64,000 bases of DNA, from the NCBI GenBank assembly GCA_905160935.1, contig CAJHZI010000267.1, positions 206,001-270,000 on the forward strand, written 5' to 3'. The notes beneath the pieces were generated by a model. That model did no database searches. It worked only from the letters and a program-made list of their open reading frames with translations, and was not told the DNA's origin. Both the position numbers and the translations under genes were made by a program. Below are positions 1-11,695 of the stretch, piece by piece. Source of the stretch: Enchytraeus crypticus. Taxonomy: Eukaryota > Annelida > Clitellata > Enchytraeida > Enchytraeidae. How positions within the stretch are numbered: position 1 is the first letter of the stretch; each line of letters begins with the position of its first letter.

Positions 1-1347
1 AGGACGATTTTCAGTTTCTTGTAATATATTATTTTCTTATATTGTGTTTGAGTAAAATAAAATATAATTGAAGTGAACTAAATACACTTCATTTATAATA
101 CATTACCTACGTGTCTGTTATAATTTAACTGTAATTAGAAATTACAAATGGAAAGTAGTTATCTACTATTATAGATCATTAACTTTAAGTTTAGAGTTTT
201 AGAATTTATGAACCTGGTCCAGGCTAGGGTTCACCCTTAGAACCCTTCCCTGACAGTACCAGTAACTGCAGTACATGTACATGTACATGTATATGGAGCT
301 TGAGAGATATTAAAGACTACTATCGCTTTCGCTCAAATATAGGCTACCCATAGAGTGGGCCTATTCAAACAAATACACCCATAATTTCAACAGTAACTAA
401 TACACTAATACATTCATTTATAACTTCAATAATAATGACATTAGCTATTACATAATTCGGCAGTTTTGGAAAAACATCCGACAAAATTCTTCACCGAATT
501 TTCGCTTAAAGACAGTGTCGATTATGTTTTTAAGATCTTGTCAATTGTTTCAAGTATCGGCTGACTTTCCGTATCTTTCAGTAGTAGCTACTATTCAGCT
601 ACACAGGTGATATAACATTAGCTCTCGAGAGGCTAGACTCGCCTGTGGCTGTTTTTTCTATATGCTAATCTTACACTGTGTACTCTGTTGCTATACGATT
701 GAAGGATAAATGCGTATGTACATATTAGTTTTACTTATATTTCTACTTTATTTTATATATAATCTTATTCTTATAATTTCGCTCAAGCTATTTCACTCGG
801 ATTCTACATATTTATAGTTTTTGAATACTACATTTAATACTAACAATAGCCTAGCCAAGACAAACTGATAATTAGATACTAAACGCGTACGATATCGACA
901 TGTAACTATTAATCAACTTCCTCATTAATTTTAAAGGCTAACAGTTACTGTAGATTGCTGCCTAGATATGGTTTGTGCAAGTAGGCCTACTGTAAACGTG
1001 CTGAGGAAATCGAAAATCTCTTGTTGAAGTTTTAGTAAACCTTTAATGGGAAACATTTAATTTCCCCGATAAAGAATTAATCGCTTTAAAAAGAAAAAAG
1101 ATTAATAATTAGTCCAAGTGGTCGACATTGAAATAAAATCGAGTTTAGCTTAAATTTCATCATTGAAAGAAGTCAGTAGTGGTCATGTCAAAGTCTGAAT
1201 ATAATCTACAACCAATAAATAGGTATCTTATAGGGAGCTAAATGACTGACGAGTCATATAGGCCACTGCAGAGCTGTGTAATATTTAAATCATTTGCAAT
1301 GATTTAAATATCGATTATAGCAACCATTTACACTGTACAGATGTTTT
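1..1347. other. AT-rich stretch without a recognisable gene
   Basis: No convincing exon is seen on either strand. The sequence is AT-rich and unique-looking, with a short ACATGT-type alternating palindromic run near 275-290. It lies upstream of the first TRIM gene. Confidence 0.5.
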
Positions 1348-1348
1348 A

Positions 1349-1475
1349 CAGTGGCGAAGTCGGAAAGATACTCGACCGCGGATCAGTTGATGCGGGTTCA
1401 AATCCTGGGCTCGCCCGTCACTGACATCGCTTTCGAGTGAGGAAACTGACGTTAACCTTAGCTTTAGCTTTTTTT
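1349..1475 (+). repeat. SINE family A (tRNA-derived), copy 1
   Basis: About 125 bp matching at least ten other copies in the window. It has a tRNA-like head (GGTAAGATACTCG-type A-box region, here slightly changed), a B box GGTTCAAATCC near 1397, and a body reading GTCACTGACATCGCTTTC followed by GAGGAAACTGACGTTAAC. It ends near AGCTTT. The internal pol III promoter layout and copy number point to a tRNA-derived SINE. Confidence 0.8.
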
Positions 1476-2243
1476 ACTTGATGTCTATCACATGTACATT
1501 AGCTTTAATTTCGTAATGTTACGTTAGCCTTCTTTGAATCTTTCAGAAAATTTTACTGAAAAATGGGACAAATCTAATTTTTAAAACGGCCCTTAAAATA
1601 TTGCAAATGGCATATTACGTTCTTAAATAGGGCACGGAAATTTTCGGTCGGTGAAAAATTTGTTCACAATTTTTCTTTTCTTTTCCCTAAGAAACATTGT
1701 AACTTTTTTGTCGTATAGCTGTTTCTTGAGTTAATTTTGTGACGACTTGGGGAAAGAGCTGGGATAGGCAAGAAGCCTCTACTGGAGGGCAGATCCACCG
1801 ACTGGGGGAGCATAGGTCTAATTGCATTCCCCAAGTTAGCAAGTTGAAAGAAAAAACTTAGCAGCCTTTCATTCTAAATCAGATTCGCATGATTATGAAT
1901 TTGATTTCACAATCTGTGAATTTAATTCGGTTGAGTCACATTCGTATGCATGGACTCGTGGGAAATACAACTATAGCTATTTACAAGTTGGCTCAAATAT
2001 TTTTTTCTAGTGGAACTAGGCCTATTCATCATTAATCAATTTCGTAAATTCATTCTGATATTTCGCTTAATCTAATTATTTTGTCACAATGCAGGTGCGT
2101 GAATTTTCAATCAAGGTTCAGATTTAAGCTTCTAGTTCGTAATACTTGTAGTACGAACTAGTAAAAATATTAAATAATAATACATAATAATAAATAAATA
2201 TAATAGTAATAAATAGTATTACGAGCAAGTATTTGGTCTAATA
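1476..2243. other. 5' flank of TRIM gene 1
   Basis: Region upstream of the first TRIM start codon. It is AT-rich, with a GC-richer patch at 1740-1840 that I cannot assign. No clear TATA box, 5' untranslated exon or splice acceptor could be fixed, so the promoter is unknown. Confidence 0.4.
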
Positions 2244-5200
2244 ATGTCGGAGGCCGAAGCTTCTGGATTCGAGTCCAGACTGAGACGGGAAATCAGTGAC
2301 ATCACTGAGTGTCCTATTTGCTTGGCTACTCTACAAGATCACCGAAGTCTTCCATGCCAGCACAGCTTCTGCTTCAAATGTCTGACTCTCTATGGCTCGA
2401 AGACTCAGACGAGCGACGTCCTGAACTGTCCTGTCTGCCGGAATTCCTGCAAGCTTCCTGATGGCGGATTACAATCTCTTCCGGTTAGCCATTTCATCAA
2501 CAAGCTAATCGAAGTATATAGCGTGAAGGCAGAAGAATCTTCTGAAATCTGGTGTGATCTGTGTTTGAGCATTGACTCCAAAGAGCAGGCGGTTGGTTAC
2601 TGCGTGGAATGTCGTGAACACCTGTGCGCAGCTTGTCTAAAGAGACACGGAGTTCAGAAGTTTCTTAAGTCTCACAAGACGGTCGGTTTGGAGGAAAAAC
2701 CGGACAGAACTGAGCTGATGAAGATGTCTGCGAGCCAGTGTTCTCAACACTTGGGAGAAATTGTCAAGTTGTACTGCAGTGACTGTAAGAAGACATCCTG
2801 TGTGATTTGTTATGTTTCTGATCACAAAGAACACAGATGCACTGATATCAATAAAGCAGCCGTTGAGCTGACGCAGAGAATTGACAGCGACTTCATAAAA
2901 ATTAAACAATATAAAGCTGACACCACAGAAATAGCTAAACAAATAAAAATATCAATGGATGATTTAGGCAGTAAAGCAATAGATATGAGTGACATATTAT
3001 CTTCTAAATACAATGAAGCTAAAAGACGGCTTGATCTCAGTTTTCAACAGGCAACAGAAACGGCAAAGGAAATCGAGCAGAAGAGAAGGAAAGAGTTGGA
3101 GATGCTCTTGGAAGAGACAGAGTATGAAATCGCTGCCGTGAATGGCCTGTGTAATCTCTGGGAAGAACTAAAGGACAAAGGAACCCCAGCTGACATTTCT
3201 GAATCTGCCTCGAACTTCAGTGAAAGAACTGAGGAATTATTGTCCAGACACGAGGAGACTGTTTCCTCGAGAAATATTCAAAGTAAGAAAGAATATTTTA
3301 AATTCAGTTTCCGTCCTACAGAATTACCAACGGGAAATATCCTGGGTGATATAACTGAGGACTCGGGAATAAATGAGAAATTATGTCCAGGTATATATTT
3401 TATAGAGGCCCCTAGTTTTTAATTTTCTGCACATAATAAAAGCTTTTACATATTTAATTTATTATTGACAATAAGGTATCTGATATAGTTCATATTTTCT
3501 CTTCATGTATAATAATGACTAATACATAATTAATTTAACATTGAAAATCATAGTCATATAGAAGTTTCTATACTTATATAAATAAATATATTTTGTTATT
3601 TTTGCACACGATGTTTTCAAACAATTTTATTTTACATGTATACTTTTCAGTTACAGCATCACTTGACAATTTTCAGTTGGATAATTTTTAATTGTTGTGA
3701 CGTTGATCACAAAACGTCTAGAAGGCTTTGGTTATGTCTATTCTATAGAGTGGTAGAAAATTGAATGCTCAACGTAAAAATATGTGACTTTTTACGAAAG
3801 CTTAGTTAGGCCTACTTTATAGAGTGAGACAAAATGAATGCGTACTGCGGAAAATGGCACAGTCTTTTTACTTCATCATATATTATCATCATTATCTTCA
3901 TCATCAGTTCCTTGCGTTCTGAAGAGAATATTGAGCGGCAACATTCCTCCATTCATCATCTTTCTTGTTGCCGTTTCTGTAGCATGGTTTGTTTCCGGTG
4001 TGGGGAGCTAACCCCACGACCAACCCTCCTCCTTCATCCAGGCTTGGGACTGGCACTGGGGACCCAGTGGCGGAGTATTTTTACTTAGTATGCTTAAACG
4101 TCAGATTAGAGTGTATATAAATACGTATAGTGTGTATATTTGCGTATAGCGTATAATATGTGTGTATAAAATTAAATAAGTATTTTGTAATTCGCAGATT
4201 GGAAGGCGTTACTGTCAACAGCAGAAATCAAAGTACAAAGTCAACAAAGTCAACTTGCAATTGTCGGCCTTGCCATTCATGACAACGTTCTCTTTTTGAT
4301 ATGCCATAATAGTTCTTACATTTTAATGTACAATCTTGCAGATCTCAGTTCTTTCTCTGGAACCATTGACATCCCAAACACTGGACCAACTGTGGACATA
4401 GCTTGCTGCAGCTTTAATCGGGTTCTATATTTTACTAAGCAGAGCAATATTGGGTCGGGAGCTGTATATCGAATTGATATGAAAGGCAACTGGTTAGATA
4501 AATCAAGCCCATCTCAAAGTCAATTTGGGGTTTTTTCTTTTGGTGGCATTCCTAATTCAAACGCTCCAATTTGGAAAGTTCGAGAAACGTCCCTCCTGAG
4601 CTGGACTTTAGAACATGGTCAACCCGTTGGACTATCAATAAACAAAAATTATAATATATTGATTAGTTCCGTTCCGAATAAGCAAAATGGTAATTTCAAT
4701 CAAAATATCCCATTTGAAGCAAGGATGGACGCATTTGCACAACCACATGGAGCCGTGCCTGTTGCAACAGAAAGCTGGATACTGGAATACACCGTGACAG
4801 GTGTTCAGCTGAGAAGCGTACAACTAAATGGACACATCCACCATGCTGTAGAGCTGCCCAATGATACCTACTTCGTATGCTTATCTAACCCTGCTCTCAC
4901 TGTAAGCATTTTTGATAGAAATGGGAGAACGATATCAAACGTCCAGCTTAAAGTGAACGTTCAGCAAGCGCCAGCATTTTTTGGAGCAAGTCAAACAATT
5001 CCCCAGAATTGCTCGCCGCACATTGCTTTAGATCAACAAAAAAACATACTTCTTCTCGATCCACGTCAAAATAAGTTTTATATATTGAACGCTGGGCAAG
5101 ATTGTGACACACCTGTGGAGAGCTTTCAGAATTGTTATGTGAGGACACCGGTTTCCACAGAAACACAGAAACACAGAAACAAACATAGCTTCGGAAGTTA

Positions 5201-5309
5201 TCTTCACCAGTACAATAAAACTTGCTTTTGTTGGGATGCAGATAAGAAACGTCTATTTGTAGGAACTATAAATGGTTTTGTTCTAGCGCTACAGACCTCC
5301 AGCCAATGA
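2244..5309 (+). CDS. TRIM-family protein 1 (RING, two B-boxes, coiled coil, C-terminal domain), two exons
   Basis: Spliced gene: exon 1 2244-3390 and exon 2 4198-5309, predicted 752 residues. Exon 1 ends with a G before GTATAT (phase 1). Exon 2 follows a CGCAG acceptor and supplies AT, giving GAT (Asp), so the phases agree. The RING finger spans residues 23-66 (CPIC, CQHSFC, CPVC). B-box 1 spans about 104-144 and B-box 2 about 166-199 (CSQH to HRC), followed by a Glu/Lys-rich coiled coil to about 320. This is the TRIM order; such proteins are usually E3 ubiquitin ligases. Exon 2 adds about 370 residues of strand-rich sequence, possibly a beta-propeller like those ending TRIM2/3-type proteins, but I see no diagnostic NHL repeats. 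The start ATG is the first in frame; an upstream non-coding exon cannot be excluded. The ligase role is inference; domain calls are firm. Confidence 0.88.
3865..4086 (+). repeat. possible interspersed-repeat fragment in the TRIM gene 1 intron
   Basis: A GC-richer block inside the 807-bp intron (3391-4197), containing GTGTGGGGAGCTAACCCCAC and a GGCTTGGGACTGGCAC stretch. It resembles non-coding parts of invertebrate LINEs in style, but I see no second copy here. The rest of the intron is AT-rich and plain. Confidence 0.3.
4198..5309 (+). CDS. TRIM gene 1, exon 2 (C-terminal domain)
   Basis: Open frame from the acceptor at 4196-4197 to a TGA at 5307-5309. The protein is rich in short hydrophobic strands with repeated patterns such as LAIHDNVLFLICHN and ADKKRLFVGTINGFVLAL, where each strand pair would form a propeller blade. 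I could not recognise a named family. Continuity with exon 1 rests on matching phase, same strand and the usual TRIM architecture. Confidence 0.75.
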
Positions 5310-5484
5310 TGAGAATTTAACTTATATTCTACTCCAACAATTCTACTGTTATGATGCCTTCTGCAAAAAACATTGGAAAAGTTTCAATTTTAATTTTCTT
5401 TCTGACAAAGAGATTGTCTAGAGTCCAGAGTAGATATGCTGGAAGATCACAGTGCTTATTGACAGTTATTGCAAATAGACTTAC

Positions 5485-6201
5485 CAGTGGCGGATCCAGG
5501 GAGGCCCCGGTGGCCCACCTTTAGGCCCGCCGAAAACAATTTAACTATATTTTCGTTGTCTTATGCCAATTTCTATGTATAAATATATAAGAGCAGTGGC
5601 TTGGGAGGGGGGTTGAGGGAACTCAGTTCCACTAGATAGAACTTTTTCAAATATGGGCCCGACTAGGGGCCCATATTTTGGTAGCCTAGGAGCCATGTAT
5701 AATGGAGGGGGGTGGATCCGAAAAATGTTGACCGTTTGACTAGCTCTTACTTTTTACTTTAACCACTGTATACGAGGGAAAATGGTGTAAGTATAAAACG
5801 TGAACTCTGTCCAGGGGCAGTGGTGCAAACAGCCTTGGCTGGAAACCCTACCGCCAAAATTAGTTCACTTTTGCAATTCGTCTAGATTCGAAGAGTTTCT
5901 TCTGAGGTGAAAAATTAACCTATTTTTTTCCAAAAAAGTGCAATTTATTAGGCATTTTAGGTTTTCCCGTGACTTTAGTACGGCTATGAGAGGGGGTAAT
6001 AGTTAATTAATTATAGGTAAGGGAATACACTCACTCTATCAGCCGAGCGCAGTAGTGAAAAAATTGTGAGCCCTCCACAGCTTTTTTCTGGATGCGTCAC
6101 ATATCCCAGAAAAGGCGGGGCGTAAGAAAAAGGTGTGTTCACTGTCAAAAAACAAAAAAGAATTCGGGTCTACCCTTCAAAAATTCCTGGATCCGCCACA
6201 G
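5485..6201 (+). mobile_element. non-autonomous hAT-like DNA transposon, copy 1
   Basis: Starts CAGTGGCGGATCCAGG and ends with the inverted counterpart CCTGGATCCGCCACAG. It is flanked by near-identical 8-bp duplications, AGACTTAC (5477-5484) and AGACATAC (6202-6209). Eight-bp target duplications and CAG...CTG-type ends are typical of hAT elements. The 717 bp hold no transposase frame, so it would depend on an enzyme supplied elsewhere. An inverted copy lies at 7891-8621. Confidence 0.8.
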
Positions 6202-6413
6202 AGACATACGATTATCGACTTATCAAATATCAATAGGTGACCTATTATATAGCTTCAGAATCCCAAAACCTGATAAATTTTGATATTCTTGTTAGTTGCC
6301 GAAAAATGGTTGTTCTAAATATCTACATGGTACAGATAGACAGTTGATAAATGTATCAAGAAATAGGAAGAGGAGTTGGATAAGACATACATTCTAAAAC
6401 AGTAACCACGCAT

Positions 6414-6636
6414 CATAGTGAAATGATCAACTATGTTGATATCTATCACTTTCAATACCACATATTTAAGCTAAACCGTGAGGCAATTAAGACCATTTTC
6501 CGTATAACCAGTCCAGTGAATGTCCGAGATTTTACTCTCAGATCAGCGCAGCTGGGATTCGAACCCACGAGGGTTCAATTCACCTCAGGATCTATCATTT
6601 AAAACTTCATGACGTTACCCCTACGCTATTGAGACA
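6414..6636 (-). repeat. SINE family B (tRNA-derived), copy 1, inserted in LINE tail
   Basis: About 225 bp, full-length-looking. On the minus strand it has an A-box-like TAGCG.AATGG and B box GGTTCGAATCC with the usual spacing, then AGAGTAAAATCTCGGACATT, then a tail ending TTGATCATTTCACTA. ACATTCTAA on both sides (about 6386 and 6634) looks like the target duplication. Confidence 0.8.
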
Positions 6637-6756
6637 TTCTAAGAGGGGACGGTCTACTAAAAGTATTCATAAAAGGCACAATGGAATGAAAGAAGTAGAG
6701 GAAGACCGAGATTAGGAATATTAGATGAATTAAAGATACACGCATGTAAAAGAAAG

Positions 6757-6882
6757 CTAATGTTAACGTCAGTTTCAAAACTCGAAAACTATGCCAGTGA
6801 CGGGCGAGCCCAGGATTTGGACTCCGCAACTACTTATCCGCGGTCGAATATCTTACCAACATCGCCACTGACTCCAGCCAGT
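6757..6882 (-). repeat. SINE family A, copy 2, inserted in LINE tail
   Basis: Reverse-orientation copy of the family seen at 1349. GCTAATGTTAACGTCAG at its left end and CACTGACTCCAGCC at its right end bracket a B-box-like region. It is more diverged than most copies. Confidence 0.75.
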
Positions 6883-7018
6883 GGATATGTGGACATGGAA
6901 AGGAAAGCGGGAGACAGAAGAGTTGAGGAGTTGAATTTTGAATTGAATCATTTTTATTTCACTACGGTAAAATCAAGCACAAGAAATACACCGAGATAGA
7001 AAAGTAAACACGAATTAA

Positions 7019-7160
7019 AGTGAAATGATCAACTATGTTGATATCTATTACTTTTTAATACCACATATTTAAACCGCTGCGCAATTTATTGTCCATTTTA
7101 CGTATAGGCTAACCAGTACAGTGAATGTCCGAGATTTTACTCTCAGATCAGCGCGGCTGA
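7019..7160 (-). repeat. SINE family B, 3' fragment
   Basis: Contains the TGATCAACTATGTTGATATC tail and GTCCGAGATTTTACTCTCAG of SINE B but stops at the tRNA-like head, so it is truncated. Confidence 0.7.
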
Positions 7161-7395
7161 GATAAACATTATAAAGTGCAAAATGATACAAGGCCACGAA
7201 AACACTAACAATTGTCATGAACACATATAGCCTAAATAAATCACATAAAGCCGTTAAAATGTAATAGTTAATCAAGACATTCAATCTAAGGATATTGTTA
7301 CAGGTTCAAAACAGTCCTGCACAGTAATATGAAAGCATATATCTTAATCCATGAAACCAATTTACGAATATAATTTAAAAACACTAGCATATACA

Positions 7396-7541
7396 AAAGC
7401 CGAGATTAGGTATATGTTAGATGATTTAAAGACCCACGCATATGTGGAAATGAAGAGGAAGGCGGAAGACGGAAGACGGAGAAGAGTGGAGGCGTTATGT
7501 ACCATGGACCTGCCAGTAGGCAGTGCACTAAGAGAGTGAGC
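7396..7541 (+). mobile_element. LINE 3' tail fragment
   Basis: Encodes a decayed version of [19 protein letters not shown] and ends GGACCTGCCAGTAGGCAG then TGCACTAAGAGAG, the 3' end shared by all tails of this LINE family in the window. A further shred of the same end lies at 7806-7848. Confidence 0.7.
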
Positions 7542-7890
7542 ATTTACAAAAGCATATATTACTAATTACTTTCGATTTTATTCTGTAACTAATGAGTAAT
7601 CAAATTGAAATGAGCAAGCATTACAAAGCATACCCAGAAATCTAGAAATATATACTTCAGTCATTTTTTGTACTGGAACTAAAAATGAAAAACTTAAAAA
7701 CTGCAAAATCTTGCCGTTGGCTTTCAAAATATATGACATAGTTTGCTAAAATAACACTATCATGTATGAAGTTTCAATATCCGCATATCCTGGAAGAAAA
7801 GAATTACTAGTTATATGCCATGGACCGGCCAGTAGGCGTGCACTTATATAGAATAATATAGTGCTATTTCAAAATATCATTAATTAGATG

Positions 7891-8621
7891 CAGGGGCGGA
7901 TCCAGGAATTTTTAAAGGGGGGGCTCGAAATTTTTTTTTGAGAGAACAAATTTTTTTGCTTACTCCCCCCTTCCCACCCTTTCTTAGGGACATGTGACGC
8001 AACCAGAAAAAATGCTGTGGGAGGGCAAACATTTTTCACTACTGCGCTCGGTTCATAGAGTGAATGTATCCCCGTATCTTACCCCCCCCCCCCCCACTCA
8101 TACACGTGCTAAAGTGAGAAGAAAACCTAAAATGCCTAATTCCTACATTTGTTTTGCAAAAATTTATGGTTCATTTTTTCACCTCTGAAGAAACTCGGCT
8201 GATCTGGACGAATTGCAAAAGTGACCTAATTTTGGCCGTAGGTTCTTAAGCCTTTCTCAGTCAAGGCTGTTTGCACCACTGCTTCGGGACAGAGTTCAAA
8301 TTCTCGACTTACACCTTCCTTTCCTCGTATAGGCTTACAGTGGCTAATGTGAACATTGAGAACAATCGAAACCATCAAAATTTTTCGGGCCCCCTTCCAT
8401 TATACATGGCTCCTAGTATACCAAATATGGGCCCATATTTGAGCTATTGAAACTGAGTTCCCTCTCGTACCCCCCCCCCCCCCCCCCCCCAACCACTGCC
8501 ATCACAAACATACTGACACATATAAATTGCTATAGAAACAATTAAAAATAGTTTAATATTTTTTGTCGCCGGGCCTAAGGGGGGGGGGCGGGCCCCCTGT
8601 CCCCCTCTGGATCCGCAACTG
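7891..8621 (-). mobile_element. non-autonomous hAT-like DNA transposon, copy 2 (inverted)
   Basis: Reverse-complement relative of 5485-6201, about 730 bp. The left end reads CAGGGGCGGATCCAGG and the right end CTGGATCCGCAACTG. It carries long poly-C tracts (about 8083-8095 and 8469-8491). No clean 8-bp duplication is visible, possibly because the right flank is a growing microsatellite. Confidence 0.7.
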
Positions 8622-8624
8622 CAC

Positions 8625-8731
8625 ACATACATGCGTACACTCACAAACACATACACACATTCATATATAGATACATACACTCATATACTTACAAATATAT
8701 CCATATACATGTATATCCATACATTCCTTAT

Positions 8732-8785
<54 letters not shown>

Positions 8786-8811
8786 ATACACATATACACA
8801 CATATACATGC

Positions 8812-8852
<41 letters not shown>

Positions 8853-8906
8853 CACATATACATATATACATATACAAACATATATATATATATATATACA
8901 TATACA

Positions 8907-8941
<35 letters not shown>

Positions 8942-9060
8942 GTATATATATTCACACTTACACATACACCTATATACATACACATAGAATACACTCACTT
9001 GCATATACACACATCAACCTACATACAGACAAAAATATGCATGCATGCATATAACTACAT
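8625..9060. repeat. TA/CA microsatellite cluster
   Basis: Long runs of (TA)n mixed with ACATA and ACACA units. It gives long open frames rich in Tyr and Ile on both strands, but these are repeat artefacts. Confidence 0.9.
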
Positions 9061-9289
9061 TCTAGGCATATCAACCATTTGCAAAAAGTAGATATGCATT
9101 ACAATCCATACACGCATACCTGCACAAACATACATAGACATGCACATCTATGCACACACATACGCACACCTACGCATATATACACATACAAGCCTTAGCC
9201 ACAATCGTGAATACCTAGAAACCAAATACCCTCATATGGTGTGCAACTAATCAGCCTGCCTATCTACACGAAACAAAACACAAATTTAT

Positions 9290-9400
9290 CAATTTATTGT
9301 ATTTCTTTCCAATACTTATCTAGCCTATTCTTAAAAGCATTCACTGTCTCCGCCTCTACTACATGTTGTTGAAAGTGTCAAGGAATGCATTCCATGACCT
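9290..9400 (-). mobile_element. CR1/jockey-type LINE 3' end fragment
   Basis: The minus strand reads as the end of a reverse-transcriptase protein (VVEAETVNAFKNRLDKYW), the same type of ending as at 27880-27960 of the longer LINE. The rest of the element is absent. Confidence 0.6.
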
Positions 9401-9734
9401 CCCTGTAGCGCTGCAGAGCAACACAAAAGCGATGCCAGAAAAAAGATTATTGCAGAGATCGCCAGTAGGCCTAACAGCAAGAGAGACCTGTTGAAGGGAC
9501 TATCTCAATGGTAAGAAGACACATTCACAAGTATGTTATCTTCAAAGCTATTCACGGTACTTCACAAGTGTCCTGCTAGCGTCTGCTTCAAAAGCCGAGA
9601 CAGAAACCGCTTGGTTCAGCTCTTGTGCAATATATATTTTGCTTCAGCCAATGTTTGTGGTACCAAATACTCGCGTGTTACTTCTATTTTTATGTCTATC
9701 ATTTGTACTGGTCAAGATTAGACTGCTACATTCA

Positions 9735-10340
9735 TCCATGACAATATCGAGCACTAGTTAAAAATCCAATCCGATGTACAAAAATGACGTCCAAATCCTT
9801 GCAAATTTGGAAATCAGAAAACAAGTCTAGAGATATCTAAAGAGCCAATCATGTGTAAGACGGCTTCATTAACTCTAGCCATCACCATCCCTGGACAGAA
9901 AGTTGTATGTCTCACTTAACTAAAGTGAAACAACCTCCTGCTAATCGGTCTTCTAAACTGTTACTCTTGTGAGACCTAGCTTATCTTCGCGCTCCAAGCT
10001 ATCCAATCGTTCTTTCCAGAATGCTGCGCCGCAGATCTGGAATTCTATTCTATCCAATCTTCGGAAGTCTTCGTTTGAATCACATCGGTCTTTCTTTCCT
10101 ATGAGCAGTTGACGACCTACCTTTTCATCTCTGTTGTCCATCCAGTGTCCACGAGTTGTGATCAGCATATAAATCTCCCCTTCCTATAATTAGTTTTATT
10201 TTCGTTATAATTCCTTCCATCTGTTGAGACTGGTTTCCTTTATTTATTTTGAAATTTGCTCACAGATTAGGGTTTGTCTCAATAGTGCTCGATATTGTCA
10301 TGGACGATAGTATGACTTCAATCGTTGTTGTAGTCGATGC

Positions 10341-10345
<5 letters not shown>
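9735..10345. repeat. repeat family D fragments and a short orphan frame
   Basis: Two partial copies of a dispersed repeat (TGACAATATCGAGCACTA at about 9740 plus strand; 10255-10345 minus strand) that recurs near 30.96, 38.3, 41.4, 46.6 and 54.8 kb. Between them, 9953-10168 has a 71-codon minus-strand frame (ending LDRIEFQICGAAFWKERLDS) that I do not recognise; it may be a further LINE remnant. Confidence 0.5.

Positions 10346-10381
<36 letters not shown>
10340..10381. repeat. (AT)n microsatellite
   Basis: Simple dinucleotide run directly beside the 3' end of a SINE A copy. Confidence 0.9.
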
Positions 10382-10386
<5 letters not shown>

Positions 10387-10387
10387 G

Positions 10388-10524
10388 CAAAGCTGGTAAA
10401 GCTAAGGTTAACGTCAGTTTCCTCACACGAAAGCGATGTCAGTGACGGGCGAGCCCAAGATTTGAACCCCGCACCTACTGTTCCGCGGTCGAGTATCTTA
10501 CCGACTTCGCCACTGACTCCAGCC
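10388..10524 (-). repeat. SINE family A, copy 3
   Basis: Full-length-looking reverse copy: AGCTGGTAAAGCTAAGGTTA at the left, B-box-like GATTTGAACCCCGC in the middle, GCCACTGACTCCAGCC at the right. Confidence 0.85.
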
Positions 10525-11048
10525 AAACGGCATATATAGCTAGGCCTCTAAGAAAAAATTGAAATATTAACTTAGGCCCAGTGAAATAATTATTTTTTTT
10601 AATTTAATTTTTATTTGAAATTAAACTTTCAGTCCGATATTTATCAAATATAAATAATTAATGATAACTGGAAATGACAATAACTTACTTTCAGTGATTC
10701 GTCGACCAAAATAATCCACCAGAAACTTTGCTCTTGCTGGTTCTACTTTTATCTGACCAGAAAGAAATCAGTTGAAAAAACCCATGATAAACAAGGGTCT
10801 GTGTAAAGTGGAACTAGTTTAATTGTTAAATTATCGTTTTGTAAGTAGGCCTATGTAGGTGGTTGTGGATGAGTGTGGCTGCAAGTTCACTTGTATAATC
10901 GTAGTCTACTTGTAGGTCAGTGTTGTGGCAGTCCAAAAGTTTGATAGGTCCTTGTGGACTTGGGGACACATAGTCAAGTCACAGGTTAGACGTCTGACTT
11001 CCGGAATGATGCAGAATTAGTGCACAGACTGGATTGTCAACTTCTAAT

Positions 11049-11330
11049 CTGGAACATCTAAAAATTAGTACTCATCAGACGCGTCATCTTGTGTCTGGAA
11101 CTTAATCAAAACACTGGCTAGACTCTCAACTTCCTGTCTGAAAACACATTCTAGACAGTTTTATGAAGAATCGAATCACTGGAACATATAAAAATTAGGA
11201 CTCATTAGACGGATCACCTTGTGTCTGGAACATAATCAAGACACTGGGTAGACTCTCAAATTCCTGTGTGAAAACACATCCTAGACAGTTAATTCCGGAC
11301 TTTTAAAAAGAATCGAAGCACTGAGTGACC
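11049..11330 (+). repeat. tandem duplication of a ~130-bp unit
   Basis: Two adjacent copies share TCTGGAACATCTAAAAATTA-like starts, CTTGTGTCTGGAACTTAATC and CACATTCTAGACAGTT, with about 10 percent differences. No coding frame is evident. Confidence 0.75.
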
Positions 11331-11439
11331 TCTTATCTACTCAGCTATTTCCGGTTAATTACCAGACAGTCAGAAATTAAATTAAGCATCACATGACTCG
11401 AGATCACCGGTCAGCTAACCGATGGTCAGTGTAGGGTAA

Positions 11440-11610
11440 TTAGTCCAGAATGTTGTTTTTATCATAGCCTCGTGTGCCTATATAATGGTTGCATAGGCCT
11501 ATGTCGTAGCCTCATAGGCCTACATTATAGCTTCATAGGGCGAAATATCATAGGCTCTTAGACACACAGCATAGCCTCGTAGTCCTACATCATAGGCCTA
11601 CACGGATGCT
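11440..11610 (+). repeat. degenerate short repeat rich in CATAGGCCTA
   Basis: Loose tandem of a ~22-30-bp unit built on CATAGGCCTAC and CATAGCCTCGTAG. It ends about 60 bp before a possible first exon. Confidence 0.5.
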
Positions 11611-11670
11611 CAGTCTGATCAGCTGAATGTAGTTCAGGATCAAGACAGAGACTTCATTTAGATTCTCTCA

Positions 11671-11695
11671 ATGGACGGAGCAGCATCTCAACCAC
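11671..11695 (+). CDS. possible first coding exon (ATG to strong splice donor)
   Basis: ATGGACGGAGCAGC begins eight full codons (MDGAASQP) plus one base, followed by a consensus donor GTAAGT. The next plausible acceptor in matching phase is at 12720 (TATATGCAG), where the continued frame reads RGSTEAMGDLLLEQ. Neighbouring TRIM genes also have very short first exons, so this could be the 5' end of a decayed TRIM paralogue. The evidence is only signal matches. Confidence 0.3.

Larger units (their letters stand above)
6290..6945 (+). mobile_element. LINE 3' tail, interrupted by two SINEs
   Basis: Pieces at about 6335-6395, 6640-6756 and 6884-6945 line up with the longer LINE tail at 45960-46300. 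They encode fragments of the reverse-transcriptase C-terminus (DRQLINV-type, then GRPRLG-like, then MDMERKAGD-like). SINE B sits between the first two pieces and SINE A between the last two. The frame is degraded, so this is a dead copy that served as insertion target. Confidence 0.65.

Noticed and set aside
3834-4088. 84-codon frame inside the TRIM gene 1 intron
   Set aside because: Starts in AT-rich intron and runs through a repeat-like block; the exon 1-exon 2 phase match excludes it.
8631-9091. Tyr/Ile-rich frames on both strands
   Set aside because: TA/CA microsatellite artefact.
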